A stretch of DNA of 64,000 nucleotides, taken from Candidatus Paracaedibacter acanthamoebae. Lineage in GTDB: Bacteria; Pseudomonadota; Alphaproteobacteria; Paracaedibacterales; Paracaedibacteraceae. A program made the position numbers and the translations under genes. Below the pieces are notes generated by a model that ran no database searches, was not told where the DNA came from, and saw nothing but the letters and a program-made list of their open reading frames with translations. Below are positions 26,671-36,523 of the stretch, piece after piece (the stretch's first letter is position 1; every line of letters begins with the position of its first letter). The stretch is taken from contig NZ_CP008941.1 of the NCBI RefSeq assembly GCF_000742835.1, positions 2,161,690-2,225,689 on the forward strand, in the 5' to 3' direction.

Positions 26671-27096
26671 TTAGGCAGCTTCTTTGAGTGTCTCAAGGGC
26701 GCGTTGGAAACGGCCAGCATGGGACTTTTCAGCCTTCGCCAGAGTTTCAAACCACTCTGCAATCTCCTCAAACCCTTCTTCATGGGCTGTTTTTGCCATA
26801 CCTGGATACATGTCAGTGTATTCATGGGTTTCACCGGCAATGGCAGCCTTTAGGTTATCTTCTGTTGATCCAATGGGTAGACCCGTTGCCGGATCGCCGG
26901 CTGCTTCAAGAAACTCTAGATGACCATGAGCATGGCCGGTTTCGCCTTCGGCTGTGGAGCGGAAAACAGCAGATATATCATTGTAGCCTTCAACGTCAGC
27001 CTTTTGTGCGAAATAAAGGTAACGACGGTTGGCTTGGGATTCACCAGAAAAAGCATCTTTAAGATTTTGCTCAGTCTTGCTTCCTTTTAAGTGCAT
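26671..27096 (-). CDS. Rubrerythrin without the rubredoxin domain
   Basis: This 141-residue ferritin-like di-iron protein has the typical [22 protein letters not shown] start, [13 protein letters not shown] and the late EKSHAGRF iron-ligand motifs. No C-terminal rubredoxin CxxC pair is present, so it is the short form common in alphaproteobacteria. Its role is peroxide reduction. The ATG at 27096 has a strong AAGGAG ribosome site, which decides the start over an upstream in-frame ATG at 27156. It is the first gene of its operon. Confidence 0.9.
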   Translation of the reverse strand: MHLKGSKTEQNLKDAFSGESQANRRYLYFAQKADVEGYNDISAVFRSTAEGETGHAHGHLEFLEAAGDPATGLPIGSTEDNLKAAIAGETHEYTDMYPGMAKTAHEEGFEEIAEWFETLAKAEKSHAGRFQRALETLKEAA

Positions 27097-27171
27097 GGAA
27101 ATCTCCTTGATTATTACAGTATTATGCGATCTTACGAAATCAGGCAGAAATGTCAACCTATGTTGTTAAAA

Positions 27172-28284
27172 TTAGAATGCCAGTTTCTCCAGCATCGCTG
27201 CATTGACGAGCTTTACATCAAAGACCGTTTCGGCCAGGTAACGACTGTTTTTAGCCATTTGGGGTAGGAGCTCCGGCTGATCAATTAACTGCTGCATTGC
27301 TTGCTGTAAGGCAGCGGTGTCTCGAATCGGAACAAGCAAGCCATTTCCGCGAATAAGGTCATGGCAACCTTGGGTGTCGGTGGTGATAATGGGACGGCCT
27401 ACGCTTAGGGCTTCGAGGCCCGCCCGAGGCATCCCTTCGCGGTAAGAGGGTAAAACGAAAACGCTAGATTCCTGCAAGGTTTCTAAAACATTATTTTTGT
27501 ATCCCAAATAACTAAGGTTGTTTGTCTGACAAAAATTTTCAACATCCGTTAAAACAATCGCTGACGGGTTAGAGCTTTCTCCACCAATTAATTTAAAATC
27601 CACCTCAGGGTAAATTTTTTTAAGGTTAGCAGCAGCCTGCAGATACTCCCATACCCCTTTATCTTTTAACAGTCGGGCCACCATCACAAAGCTTAAGGAT
27701 TTTGGTAACGGTGTTTCCGGGAAGTCTGTGAGAACAACGCCTGAGCCTCCCACAACGCTCGATTTATTGAAGGTGGTTAATTTTAAATTTACCAAAGTTT
27801 GTTGATCATCTGCATTTTGAAAAAAGGCCCAAGCATTACGCCTTAAAGCTAATTTATAAAGCATGTTGGTGATTAATCTTAAAAGAGATGCTTTAAAAGA
27901 TTGGTCTGTATAAACATACCCTAGCCCCGTTATCGTACTAATAATGTTGAGGGGAAGACCATAAGCGGCTATGGCGCCATACAAAACAGGTTTGATCCGA
28001 TAAAGAAGAACATGGCTCGGCTTTAATTCTTTATAAAGACGACGTATTTTAAATATCAACGCTAAATCTTCAAGAGGGTTGATCCCTCCATTGACAAAAT
28101 CAAGGGGAAGAACGGTAATGCTGGGGTGCGATGCCTTGTTTTGTAAGGCTGAATAATGGTCATCCTTGTTACAAACAATTGTCACTGGCCATCCTTTTTC
28201 TTGGCATTGTTCGATCAGGCTCCATCGGAAATTGAGAATGGACTTACTGTCATTCGCCAAGATTAGGACAGAGTTTTTTGTCAC
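27172..28284 (-). CDS. GT4 glycosyltransferase, PglA/CapM-like
   Basis: This 370-residue GT-B glycosyltransferase opens with an N-terminal [16 protein letters not shown] segment, typical of PglA/WbnH-like enzymes. The C-terminal nucleotide-sugar site includes [22 protein letters not shown], with the conserved EGxPxxxLEA pattern. The sugar donor and acceptor are unknown. Its ATG overlaps the alaS stop (ATGA at 28284-28281), an odd pairing of a surface-glycan gene with a tRNA synthetase, so its expression is probably tied to alaS. Confidence 0.85.
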   Translation of the reverse strand: MTKNSVLILANDSKSILNFRWSLIEQCQEKGWPVTIVCNKDDHYSALQNKASHPSITVLPLDFVNGGINPLEDLALIFKIRRLYKELKPSHVLLYRIKPVLYGAIAAYGLPLNIISTITGLGYVYTDQSFKASLLRLITNMLYKLALRRNAWAFFQNADDQQTLVNLKLTTFNKSSVVGGSGVVLTDFPETPLPKSLSFVMVARLLKDKGVWEYLQAAANLKKIYPEVDFKLIGGESSNPSAIVLTDVENFCQTNNLSYLGYKNNVLETLQESSVFVLPSYREGMPRAGLEALSVGRPIITTDTQGCHDLIRGNGLLVPIRDTAALQQAMQQLIDQPELLPQMAKNSRYLAETVFDVKLVNAAMLEKLAF

Positions 28285-30941
28285 GAGAGAGCTGCCTCAA
28301 TGGCTGTAATAGCCTTTGCAATTTGGGCCGGGTTATTGCCGCCTGCTTGGGCCATATCAGGGCGACCGCCTCCCCCTTTACCTCCCAAAGCTTCGGCGCC
28401 ATGGCGGACCAGATCAACAGCACTAATTTTGGTTGTTAAGTCATTGGTAACACCGATAACCAGTGCCACCTTACCTTCCACCACGCTGGTGAGGATAACC
28501 ACGCCCGATCCCACCTCAGTTTTTAATTGGTCAGCCAAGGGTTTCAAATCCTTAGCTGGAATATCCGTCAATTGGCGGGTGATAACTTTAATGTTCCCCA
28601 CGGACTTGGTCGCAGAACCAGAAGAGTCCGTGCGATCACTTCTACCGCCGTTGGCACCACTGAGAGCCAGTTTTTGGCGGAGATCAGCAACCTGACGTTC
28701 TAAAGTTTTACGCTCCGTTAACAAAGCTTCAATTTTTTCCTGAGCCTCTGATACAGGGCTTTTGAGGGTGGCAGCGACTACGTTCATTTGATTTTGTAAA
28801 CTGGTTAAATAGCCTAAGGATGCCATACCGGCAATGGCCTCAATCCGACGGACGCCAGCAGAAACGCCAGCTTCTGAGAGAATTTTAAAGAGGCCAATAT
28901 CACCGGTTCGATGAGCATGGGTTCCGCCACACAACTCAACAGAATAGGATTTGTCGCCCGTCTGCCCCATTGTCAAAACGCGGACCTCTTCGCCATATTT
29001 CTCCCCAAAGAGAGCCATGGCGCCTTTGGCAATTGCTTCCTCGGAAGACATCAAGTGGGTTTCCACTTCTGTATTGGCAAGAATTTGTAAATTTACATCC
29101 TGCTCAATGGCTTGAAGGTCCTCCATAGACAATGGCTTTGTGTGGGTAAAGTCAAATCGCAGACGATCTTCGGCCACAAGGGATCCTTTTTGTGTCACAT
29201 GGTCACCCAATCGATGTCGTAAAGCGGCGTGCAGTAAGTGAGTGGCCGAGTGGTGGGCCCGTAACCCCTGACGACGGTTGCTATCCACCATCAACTTAGC
29301 CGTATCGCCTACAGTGATGCTCCCAGTGGTAACCAATACATGGTGAACATCCAGACTTCCCAAATGCTTTGATGTCTCTAAAACAGTTAGATGGCCGCCA
29401 GTGCTCACTTCAATAATGCCTTTATCTCCTTCTTGACCCCCTGATTCAGCATAGAAAGGTGTCTGATTAAAGAGAATTTCCGCTTTTTGCCCTGTCTGGA
29501 CACTATTAACAGTCTTCCCATCAACCACAATAGCTTGAATCACACCCTCTGCCGATTCCGTTTCATAGCCTAAGAATTCGGTAGCGCCTAATTGTTGGTG
29601 TAAATCAAACCAAATTTGTTCATTTTTAGTATCTCCTGAACCAGCCCAGTTTGCCCGGGCAGCTGCCTTTTGGGCATCCATGGCGGTATTAAAGCCTGCT
29701 AGCTCCACGTCACGATTTTGGCCACGCAAAACGTCTTGTGTTAAGTCTAACGGGAAACCATAGGTATCGTATAATCTAAAGGCAACATCGCCCGGCAAAG
29801 CTTGAGTGGATCCCAATTTGGCAGTTTCTTCCTCCAAAAGCCGCAAACCGCGATCAAGTGTTTGGCGAAAACGCTCTTCTTCTAACTTTAAATTTTCTGT
29901 AATCATGGCTTGAGCACGGGTAAGGTCGGGATAAGCGCTTCCCATTAACTCAACCAATCGGTTAACCAAGCGACACATTAAGGGTTCTTTCGCACCCAGT
30001 AAATGAGCATGGCGCATGGCACGGCGCATGATGCGACGCAGCACATAACCGCGCCCTTCATTGCTGGGCAGCACGCCATCCGCTAAGAGGAAGGCACTTG
30101 CCCGCAGGTGGTCGGCCACCACATTATGGGAATGACGATGCAGTGCCCCGGCAGTGCCGGTCAGGTCGGCAGAAGCTTCGATCAAGGACTTGAACAAATC
30201 CGTGTCGTAATTGTTATGCACACCTTGCATGATGGTGGCAAATCGTTCTAAGCCCATGCCTGTATCGACTGATGGTTTCGGCAGATTAACGCGTGTGCCA
30301 TCTGCTAATTGTTCGTATTGCATGAACACCAGGTTCCAGAATTCGGTAAATCGGTCTCCATCTTGATCGGGGCTACCGGGAGGACCCCCCGCAATGCCTT
30401 CACCGTGATCATAAAAAATTTCTGTGCAAGGACCGCAAGGACCGGTATCCCCCATGGACCAAAAGTTGTCACTTGTTGTAATGCGAATAATTTTATGATC
30501 CGGTAAGCCTGCAATCTTTTTCCAAAGGGTGGCAGCTTCCTCATCTTCATGATAGACGGTAACCAGTAATCGGTCTGGCGTTAAGCCAAAGTTTTTCGTC
30601 ACCAACTGCCAGGCAAAATAGATTGCTTCTTCTTTAAAATAATCGCCAAAGGAAAAATTCCCTAACATTTCGAAGAAAGTATGGTGTCGAGCTGTATAGC
30701 CAACGTTTTCTAAGTCATTATGCTTCCCTCCCGCCCGAACGCATTTTTGTGAGGTGGTGGCACGAGTATAAGGGCGCTTTTCCATGCCGGTAAAGACGTC
30801 TTTAAATTGAACCATGCCGGCATTGGTAAAAAGCAGGGTAGGGTCATTGCTGGGGACTAAAGGACTTGAAGCAACCACTTCGTGGTGGTTATCTTTGAAA
30901 AAGTTCAAAAAAGTTGAGCGAATATCGGCAAGGGTGTGCAT
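28281..30941 (-). CDS. alaS: Alanyl-tRNA synthetase
   Basis: This 886-residue AlaRS charges tRNA-Ala. The class II catalytic domain begins at [18 protein letters not shown] and includes [18 protein letters not shown]. The editing domain has [12 protein letters not shown] and [12 protein letters not shown] zinc-binding motifs. The C-Ala domain ends with the Gly-rich [16 protein letters not shown]. Length is normal. It is followed by a translationally coupled glycosyltransferase gene. Confidence 0.97.
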   Translation of the reverse strand: MHTLADIRSTFLNFFKDNHHEVVASSPLVPSNDPTLLFTNAGMVQFKDVFTGMEKRPYTRATTSQKCVRAGGKHNDLENVGYTARHHTFFEMLGNFSFGDYFKEEAIYFAWQLVTKNFGLTPDRLLVTVYHEDEEAATLWKKIAGLPDHKIIRITTSDNFWSMGDTGPCGPCTEIFYDHGEGIAGGPPGSPDQDGDRFTEFWNLVFMQYEQLADGTRVNLPKPSVDTGMGLERFATIMQGVHNNYDTDLFKSLIEASADLTGTAGALHRHSHNVVADHLRASAFLLADGVLPSNEGRGYVLRRIMRRAMRHAHLLGAKEPLMCRLVNRLVELMGSAYPDLTRAQAMITENLKLEEERFRQTLDRGLRLLEEETAKLGSTQALPGDVAFRLYDTYGFPLDLTQDVLRGQNRDVELAGFNTAMDAQKAAARANWAGSGDTKNEQIWFDLHQQLGATEFLGYETESAEGVIQAIVVDGKTVNSVQTGQKAEILFNQTPFYAESGGQEGDKGIIEVSTGGHLTVLETSKHLGSLDVHHVLVTTGSITVGDTAKLMVDSNRRQGLRAHHSATHLLHAALRHRLGDHVTQKGSLVAEDRLRFDFTHTKPLSMEDLQAIEQDVNLQILANTEVETHLMSSEEAIAKGAMALFGEKYGEEVRVLTMGQTGDKSYSVELCGGTHAHRTGDIGLFKILSEAGVSAGVRRIEAIAGMASLGYLTSLQNQMNVVAATLKSPVSEAQEKIEALLTERKTLERQVADLRQKLALSGANGGRSDRTDSSGSATKSVGNIKVITRQLTDIPAKDLKPLADQLKTEVGSGVVILTSVVEGKVALVIGVTNDLTTKISAVDLVRHGAEALGGKGGGGRPDMAQAGGNNPAQIAKAITAIEAALS

Positions 30942-31087
30942 GGTTATCTTGTCTGTGGTGTAAAGTTTGTTTAATTAATATTCTAAAATAAATTATATCA
31001 GAAAAACAGCCAAAGATTATAAAGACTTTTCTAATTTCTCTTTATAAGTTTTCAGCTGTTCAAGGCAGGCAAAAACCTCTTTAATCA

Positions 31088-31342
31088 TCATAGGAGTTGT
31101 TTTCCTGTTATCCGTCCAATTTGATAAATAGATAATTTCTTATCTTCATGAAGGCCATGGAAGGCAAAATCAATTTTTTGATCGCCGATTGCGGTTTTTA
31201 AGTCAAGGATAAAATCTTGTTTGGCATGATAAGCACTGGATTGATCCAGGACTGCTTCAACATATAGGTCAATATCTCCCCCTTTTTGTTGAGGCCCTGC
31301 TCGAGATCCAAAAAGCCTGGGAGGGCAATGCCTCCCCTTAAA
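31088..31342 (-). pseudogene. Remnant of a nucleotidyltransferase-domain (MNT-type) gene
   Basis: One minus-strand frame reads LFGSRAGPQQKGGDIDLYVE and continues with IGDQKIDFAFHG. These are the GSRA-GxxxDID motifs of the pol-beta nucleotidyltransferase superfamily. The frame has no start codon and an in-frame stop just upstream, so the N-terminus is lost. At its end, an ATGA overlap (31091-31088) begins a 24-codon frame to 31017, perhaps the remains of a partner such as a HEPN protein. The rest of the gap 30942-31512 holds no other gene; its right end should carry the promoter of the adhesin. Confidence 0.5.
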
Positions 31343-31512
31343 TTAGACAGCTTGATAGTACCTTGTCAAACAAAGGAGTTGAGCAGCGTAGCTTTGAGCC
31401 CAAATGGTTAAAAATTATCTATATTATAACTCAATAAAATAGAAGAATTGTAATATAAATTTTATTCATATATAAATAAGTTAATTTCTTCAGGGTAGCA
31501 AGTAATATAAAA

Positions 31513-33216
31513 ATGGAATCAAAATTTAATAAAATATTTAATAAAATAAATCTAAAATCGGGTTTTTTAAAGAATTTCAAGAAAGTATGTTTTCTTACAG
31601 TTTTTTTTGTATTAGAGGGCTATCAGCCATCTTTTTCTAAAGCGACGGTAGATAAGGAAAAAGACAAGGGCTCTTCTAACGAAACACCGGAAAAATATAG
31701 ACTCTCCAATGAAAAAAAATGGCTTCCCGCAATTCACGGCGGTGGAAAATATGGTAATAAAAGGCACCTCGGCCATATTTCCCTTTTTTCCCCCTTATCT
31801 CAAAGTGACGATGAACTTCTTTATCTGGATCTTCGATTCATGGCTGATTCGAAAAGGTCTAGGGAAGGAAACTTTGGTATCGGTAAACGTTGGATTCTAC
31901 CTAGTAACAAATTTATTTTAGGTGTTTATGGTTTCTACGATCGTCGATGGACCCCCTTACATAATGGTGTGAATCAAGCGACTTTAGGCTTTGAAGCAAT
32001 GAGTGAAACATGGGATTATCGTCTCAATTTTTATTGTCCACAAAATTCTGTTAAGGAAAAAGAAAATAGAGAAATATCGAGGAATAATTGGCGACAATTT
32101 GAGGGGCATAACGAATATATTTATACGGCCACATCTTCAAAAACGACCAAAATTAGAGAAGTTCCTTTGAAAGGATTGGACCTGGAAATAGGAAATGTAG
32201 TTCCCAACTTCAAAAATTTACGCCTCTATGGAGCATACTATCATTTCCACGGTCGGGCGGGGGCTAAATCTATCAATGGATTTCGTATAAGGGGTAATCT
32301 CCAATTTAATGACAACTTCTCCTTACTGGTTGAAGGAAGCCATGATAAAATTCGCAAAAAAAACATTTTTGCTGGATTTCAATTTAGGGTTCCACTTGGA
32401 AAAACAAATGAGAGAGCAAAGAATTTAACCATTTTAGAAAAAAGAATGGCGACGTTACCCGAGCGTGATATCGATATTGTTACAAACTGTGCCTCTGTTG
32501 TAAAAGAATCCACGCCTCAAATTACCCGGGTGCTACACAGCACAAATAATAATTTCGTGACAAGAAATAACACTCCTTTCATTCCCGCCAATAATATGCG
32601 CCTTAATGCTAATGCACAGGTTGCGCAAGGAGGATATGAAAACCCTTATAGAATAGATCAAGCAGCAAATTTAGAGACGCTCAGGGAGAGATTGCAACAG
32701 GAAAACGGCCAAGAAAAATGGTTTGTATTTTCTGATGGGCAGATGACTCCCATCCTTAGAGAGACCCTCCTGGAACAAATAGAAAATGATATAAGGGCCT
32801 TACAAGGGGGAGAACAAAATTTCTTCCATTTACCCGAAAGAGATCAGGCAGATATTGCTCCTTTGGTCCCTCTTAATAGAATGGCAAGAGAACAGCAATA
32901 CCGTCGTCTTATGGTTGAACAAGCAGCCGAGCAAGAACGGGTTCAACGGGAAAGAGAACAAGTTGAAGAACAAGAACGTCAACGGATAGCAGCTGAACAA
33001 TTGCGCTTACAGCAGGAAGTTGAAGAACAAGAACGTCAACGGATAGCAGCTGAACAATTGCGCTTACAGCAGGAAGCTGAAGAGCAGGAACGTCAGCGCC
33101 AAGCAGCAGAACAATTGCGCTTACAGCAGGAAGTTGAAGAACAGGAACGTCAGCGGGTAGCAGCTGAACAATTGCGCTTACAGCAGGAAGCTGAGGAACA
33201 GGAACGTCAGCGGTAG
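31513..33216 (+). CDS. Inverse-autotransporter adhesin, N-terminal part (frameshifted in repeats)
   Basis: These 567 residues begin with a signal-like hydrophobic stretch (VCFLTVFFVLEGYQ). Residues about 60-300 look like the inverse-autotransporter (intimin/invasin-type) beta-barrel: WLPAIHGGGKYGNKRHLGHI, DLRFMADSKRSREGNFGIGKRW, GVYGFYDRRWTP, LRLYGAYYHFHGRAGAK and FAGFQFRVPLGK. A linker of about 180 residues leads to a Glu/Gln/Arg-rich coiled-coil of 19-residue repeats from about residue 483. The frame stops at 33214-33216 because the repeat has GG where other copies have GGG. The reading frame continues one base over to 34070. With one G restored, the protein would be 852 residues. Confidence 0.75.
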   Translation: MESKFNKIFNKINLKSGFLKNFKKVCFLTVFFVLEGYQPSFSKATVDKEKDKGSSNETPEKYRLSNEKKWLPAIHGGGKYGNKRHLGHISLFSPLSQSDDELLYLDLRFMADSKRSREGNFGIGKRWILPSNKFILGVYGFYDRRWTPLHNGVNQATLGFEAMSETWDYRLNFYCPQNSVKEKENREISRNNWRQFEGHNEYIYTATSSKTTKIREVPLKGLDLEIGNVVPNFKNLRLYGAYYHFHGRAGAKSINGFRIRGNLQFNDNFSLLVEGSHDKIRKKNIFAGFQFRVPLGKTNERAKNLTILEKRMATLPERDIDIVTNCASVVKESTPQITRVLHSTNNNFVTRNNTPFIPANNMRLNANAQVAQGGYENPYRIDQAANLETLRERLQQENGQEKWFVFSDGQMTPILRETLLEQIENDIRALQGGEQNFFHLPERDQADIAPLVPLNRMAREQQYRRLMVEQAAEQERVQREREQVEEQERQRIAAEQLRLQQEVEEQERQRIAAEQLRLQQEAEEQERQRQAAEQLRLQQEVEEQERQRVAAEQLRLQQEAEEQERQR

Positions 33217-33302
33217 CAGCTGAACAATTGCGCTTACAGCAGGAAGCTGAGGAACAGGAACGTCAGCGGGTAGCAGCTGAACAATTGCGCTTACAACAGG
33301 AA
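32962..33302 (+). repeat. 57-bp tandem repeat (19-residue coiled-coil unit) in the adhesin gene
   Basis: Six copies start at 32962, 33019, 33076, 33133, 33190 and 33246. The spacing is 57 bases except for one 56-base step, which is the frameshift. The encoded unit is EEQERQRxAAEQLRLQQEx. Near-identical copies make length change by recombination or slippage likely. Confidence 0.9.
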
Positions 33303-34070
33303 GCCGACCAAGCGGCAGAACAAGAGCGTATCCGTTTAGCCGCAGAAGAGGAACATGAACGGATAGCTGAGCAAGAACGGTTACAACGGGAAGCCGACCA
33401 AGCGGCAGAACAAGAGCGTATCCGCTTAGCCGCAGAAGAGGAACGTCTCCAGGTAGCTGAGCAAGAACGGTTACAATGGGAAGCCGACCAAGCGGCAGAA
33501 CAAGAACGCCTCCGCTTAGCCGCAGAAGAGGAACATGAACGGATAGCTGAGCAAGAACGGTTACAACGGGAAGCCGACCAAGCGGCAGAACAAGAACGTC
33601 AGCGCCAAGCAGCAGAACAATTGCGCTTACAGCAGGAAGCTGAAGAACAGGAGCGCCAGCGTGTAGGCGAACAGGCGCGTATCCAACGAGAAGCAGCCGA
33701 GCAAGAGCGTCAACGGGTAGCTGCAGAACAAGTAGCCGAACAAGAGCATTTGCAACGAGAAGCTGAACAAGCGGCCGAACCCGAATACACATCTCTATCA
33801 TTAAAAGTTGCTAAGCCGGTTCAATTACCATCCATAGGCAGAACTTTTAGTATAGGTAAAGCCACACAACGCAATCGTCGCAAAAACAGTGATAAGTCTT
33901 TAGAGGAGATGCTGGAAGCTTCAAATGCGCCATCGATAATGGCTAGGCGTAATATGCAACAAGAAAAAAATAGACGCTTAGAGGAATTAATTTCCCAACA
34001 AGAAGTAAGCCCGAGCACTGAAGAGCAACAAGAACCGTCTCTTAAAAATAAATTATTCAAGCTTTTTTAA
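33217..34070 (+). pseudogene. C-terminal part of the adhesin, beyond the frameshift
   Basis: In the -1 frame relative to the upstream part, the same coiled-coil repeats continue: one 19-residue unit, then three 30-residue EADQAAEQERIRLAAEEE-type units. A short non-repeat tail follows (KVAKPVQLPSIGRTFSIGK, then a basic segment and LKNKLFKLF). No start or ribosome site of its own is convincing, so it is better read as the lost end of the same protein. The passenger made of coiled coil rather than Ig-like domains is unusual for an invasin-type protein. Confidence 0.6.
33303..33599 (+). repeat. 90-bp tandem repeat (30-residue unit) in the adhesin gene
   Basis: Copies start at 33303, 33393 and 33483, with a partial fourth at 33573. 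The encoded unit begins EADQAAEQERIRLAAEEE and ends IAEQERLQR. It follows directly on the 57-bp repeats and continues the same kind of coiled coil. Confidence 0.9.
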
Positions 34071-34099
34071 GAATTAACTTTTAACTAATAGTTGTAACC

Positions 34100-35380
34100 A
34101 TGAAAAAATATTTCTTCTCCATTCTTTCTATTTTGATAATCATATCCCCTTACCTATATGCTTCAGATGAAGCTTCTTCAGCTGGGGTTTTCCCCCACCA
34201 CAATGAACACTCTTCCTTCCTTTTTACAAAGGGTGAAAATGAAGAAAGGAAGCATGAGAGGGCACATGTACTAATTGATAAGGGAGAAAAGGAAAACAAA
34301 GGAAAGGGGGATCAAGTAGTGCCTTCTTCTCCCGCTAGAAAAATTCGACCCACGTTTCAACCAGTAACATTAAGCGTAAGAAAAGAAGTTGTCAATTATT
34401 TAGACAAGAAGGTAGCTATACCTACTAATTTTGAACTAATAATGTTATATAATGAATATTACCGTAATGGATTAAAAAAATCGCGTCAAAAAATGTATCA
34501 GGTAATGCAAAAAAGTGGCATTGAAGTCATTGAGAAATTAGACAACCAAGAGGAAAATACCTCGGCTATTTTTTACTCAAACAAATACAATATTTGTTTC
34601 TTTATAACGGAAGATATACGTCATTTTTTGATTTTTTCTCAGGAACTCCTTACTCAATCTTCCGAAAAAAGCACAGAACCAATATTAGTTAATAAATTCA
34701 TAACAGATTTAACTGAGACCTTAAATACGCCTAGCATGGAACTTCTAAACACTCGGCACCATATGAAGTTTTTTGATATTGTAAAGCTTAAAAAGTTAGG
34801 TTTTGTCTCGCCTTTAAAATGTGTGTCTTACATTTATAATAAAAATGAAATTTTTTTTGAACTTATTAGTACAGAGATTGAAGAGTGTGAACAAAGATAT
34901 AAAGAACATGATAATGAACAACTTTTTAACGAAGAATGTAATCTAATCTATAATGCTCTTATTGAGCAACAAACTTTTAAAGATATAATAAAAGAAGAAT
35001 ACCAAACAGACTTGGAGGCTCTTATTGATATTTATGACCTTATGCTTGGATGGGGAGACCTATCTAGATCTCTTTTATTAACTTGTCGCTTAGGAGCTTA
35101 TAATAGTCAGCAGGATGGAAAAGAATTTTATGAGAACTTTATATTTCCATTTTTAGATAGTCTTTTTATGAATTTAAAGGACTATTACTTTAATTTTAAT
35201 ACTTTTTTTAATGACGAATTTAAATTAACGACTGAAGAATCTAAAAGATTTCATATAGTTAAGTATAATGTAGAGGGTGTAAATAAAACAGCAGGGTTTG
35301 CTCTCCGAGGGTTCAAACAAAAGCCTCAGCCTCAGAAAAGTGTTGCTCGTAAACACGAACATGGTTGCTTACTTATGTAA
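34100..35380 (+). CDS. Exported protein of unknown function ending in a CaaX box (CLLM)
   Basis: This 426-residue protein begins 29 bases after the adhesin's end, on the same strand. Residues 1-20 or so form a clear signal peptide (YFFSILSILIIISPYLYA). A charged spacer and a long alpha-helical, Glu/Lys-rich body follow. The C-terminus is basic and His-containing and ends exactly in GCLLM. A Cys-Leu-Leu-Met end is the canonical CaaX motif prenylated in eukaryotic cells. No known family is recognised. The context and the tail suggest a surface or secreted protein that could be lipidated by a host, but this is inference. Confidence 0.75.
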   Translation: MKKYFFSILSILIIISPYLYASDEASSAGVFPHHNEHSSFLFTKGENEERKHERAHVLIDKGEKENKGKGDQVVPSSPARKIRPTFQPVTLSVRKEVVNYLDKKVAIPTNFELIMLYNEYYRNGLKKSRQKMYQVMQKSGIEVIEKLDNQEENTSAIFYSNKYNICFFITEDIRHFLIFSQELLTQSSEKSTEPILVNKFITDLTETLNTPSMELLNTRHHMKFFDIVKLKKLGFVSPLKCVSYIYNKNEIFFELISTEIEECEQRYKEHDNEQLFNEECNLIYNALIEQQTFKDIIKEEYQTDLEALIDIYDLMLGWGDLSRSLLLTCRLGAYNSQQDGKEFYENFIFPFLDSLFMNLKDYYFNFNTFFNDEFKLTTEESKRFHIVKYNVEGVNKTAGFALRGFKQKPQPQKSVARKHEHGCLLM

Positions 35381-35494
35381 GAATACTGCTGGAATATATT
35401 TAGATTCATATATGAGGATCTGTATTCATACAATATTCTGTCAATAGGTCAATGATCGACTGATATTCCTTATCTGTTAGACGCGTGAGGGCCT

Positions 35495-36523
35495 CTACTT
35501 CCAATGCTGCGTTTCCATTTGAGCAAGCCGAGAGGCGGTTCTCTCAAAAGGAAGAGGGGATTTTGTTGGATCGTGGTAAAGCTTGTCGGGCCCTTCGGCT
35601 GCGTGGAGATAAAGCGTAATGCCCTCATCATAAAGACAATCAATCAATGTTATAAAACGGCGTGCACTATCTCGGTTGTCGGCTGTCATAAGCGGGACAT
35701 TGACCAGATAAACTTCGTTAACTTGATGGGCGATCGCTTGATATTCAGCGGCTCCATACGGCACCTCACAGATATCTTTAAAGTCAACCCATAGAGTGGT
35801 TGGAGAGGCATCCGGAAATTGGATGGTTCGCTGTAAAATCGATAGGGTTAAGCCACTCTTACCCTGGATGTTAATTTTTTTAAGGAACTGTTCACGCAAA
35901 TCCGCATAGGTTTTAATATTAAATGTATGAACGCTTTCAAGCTCTAAGCGACGATAATCCTTGCTATTTTGACTTTCCAGATGGATGACATCGAGATTAT
36001 TTTTTAAAACCTTAATAAAGGGGGAAAATCGATCAAAGTGCAGGCCGTCTTTATATAAATCATCCGGTTTTATATTGGATGTCGTCACAAAATGAATCCC
36101 TTGAGCAAAGAGAGACTCAAAGAGTCGAGCCAAAATCATTGCATCAGCAATTTCGGTAACTTGAAATTCATCTAAGCAGATTAAATCATGGTCTTTACGC
36201 AGCTGTTTTGCTACCGCTAAAATATCACCCTTCTTTTGGCTTAAAAGTTGATGAATCTTTTGCATAAAAGATGTGAAGTGATACCGCCCTTTTTTATGAA
36301 GCGGGGTATTATTAAAAAATAGATCCATCAGATAAGTTTTGCCCCGTCCGACATCTCCCCAAATATAGCACCCTAAAAGAGGTGACGGTTGAAATAGAGA
36401 GGTAAAAAAACTGCGGGGTGGGCAGAAAATTTGCTGGATATGTTGTAAGACAATTTGGTGATTGGTATCAGGTTGCCATCCTTGAATCTCACAGTCTTGC
36501 TGGTAAATTTCCGCTAAGCTCAT
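35495..36523 (-). CDS. zapE: ZapE / AFG1-like ATPase
   Basis: This 342-residue P-loop ATPase matches ZapE, a division-associated protein that destabilises FtsZ rings in E. coli. Walker A is GDVGRGKTYLMD, Walker B is LICLDEFQVTEIADAM, and FVTTSNIKPDDLYKDGL and the sensor region are conserved. Its ATG overlaps the stop of the glycosyltransferase gene upstream (ATGA at 36523-36520), so both are probably co-expressed. The gap to its left (35381-35494) has a possible coding remnant only. Confidence 0.9.
   Translation of the reverse strand: MSLAEIYQQDCEIQGWQPDTNHQIVLQHIQQIFCPPRSFFTSLFQPSPLLGCYIWGDVGRGKTYLMDLFFNNTPLHKKGRYHFTSFMQKIHQLLSQKKGDILAVAKQLRKDHDLICLDEFQVTEIADAMILARLFESLFAQGIHFVTTSNIKPDDLYKDGLHFDRFSPFIKVLKNNLDVIHLESQNSKDYRRLELESVHTFNIKTYADLREQFLKKINIQGKSGLTLSILQRTIQFPDASPTTLWVDFKDICEVPYGAAEYQAIAHQVNEVYLVNVPLMTADNRDSARRFITLIDCLYDEGITLYLHAAEGPDKLYHDPTKSPLPFERTASRLAQMETQHWK

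Noticed and set aside
33178-33801. A 207-codon open frame on the minus strand opposite the adhesin repeats
   Set aside because: Its sequence is a low-complexity Val/Leu/Pro pattern created by the repeats on the other strand, and it has no ribosome site or homology.
35381-35494. A minus-strand frame past the zapE start region reading LTDKEYQSIIDLLTEYC
   Set aside because: It is short, has no good start and overlaps the zapE 3' end in another frame; it could be a remnant of a regulator, but there is too little to assign.
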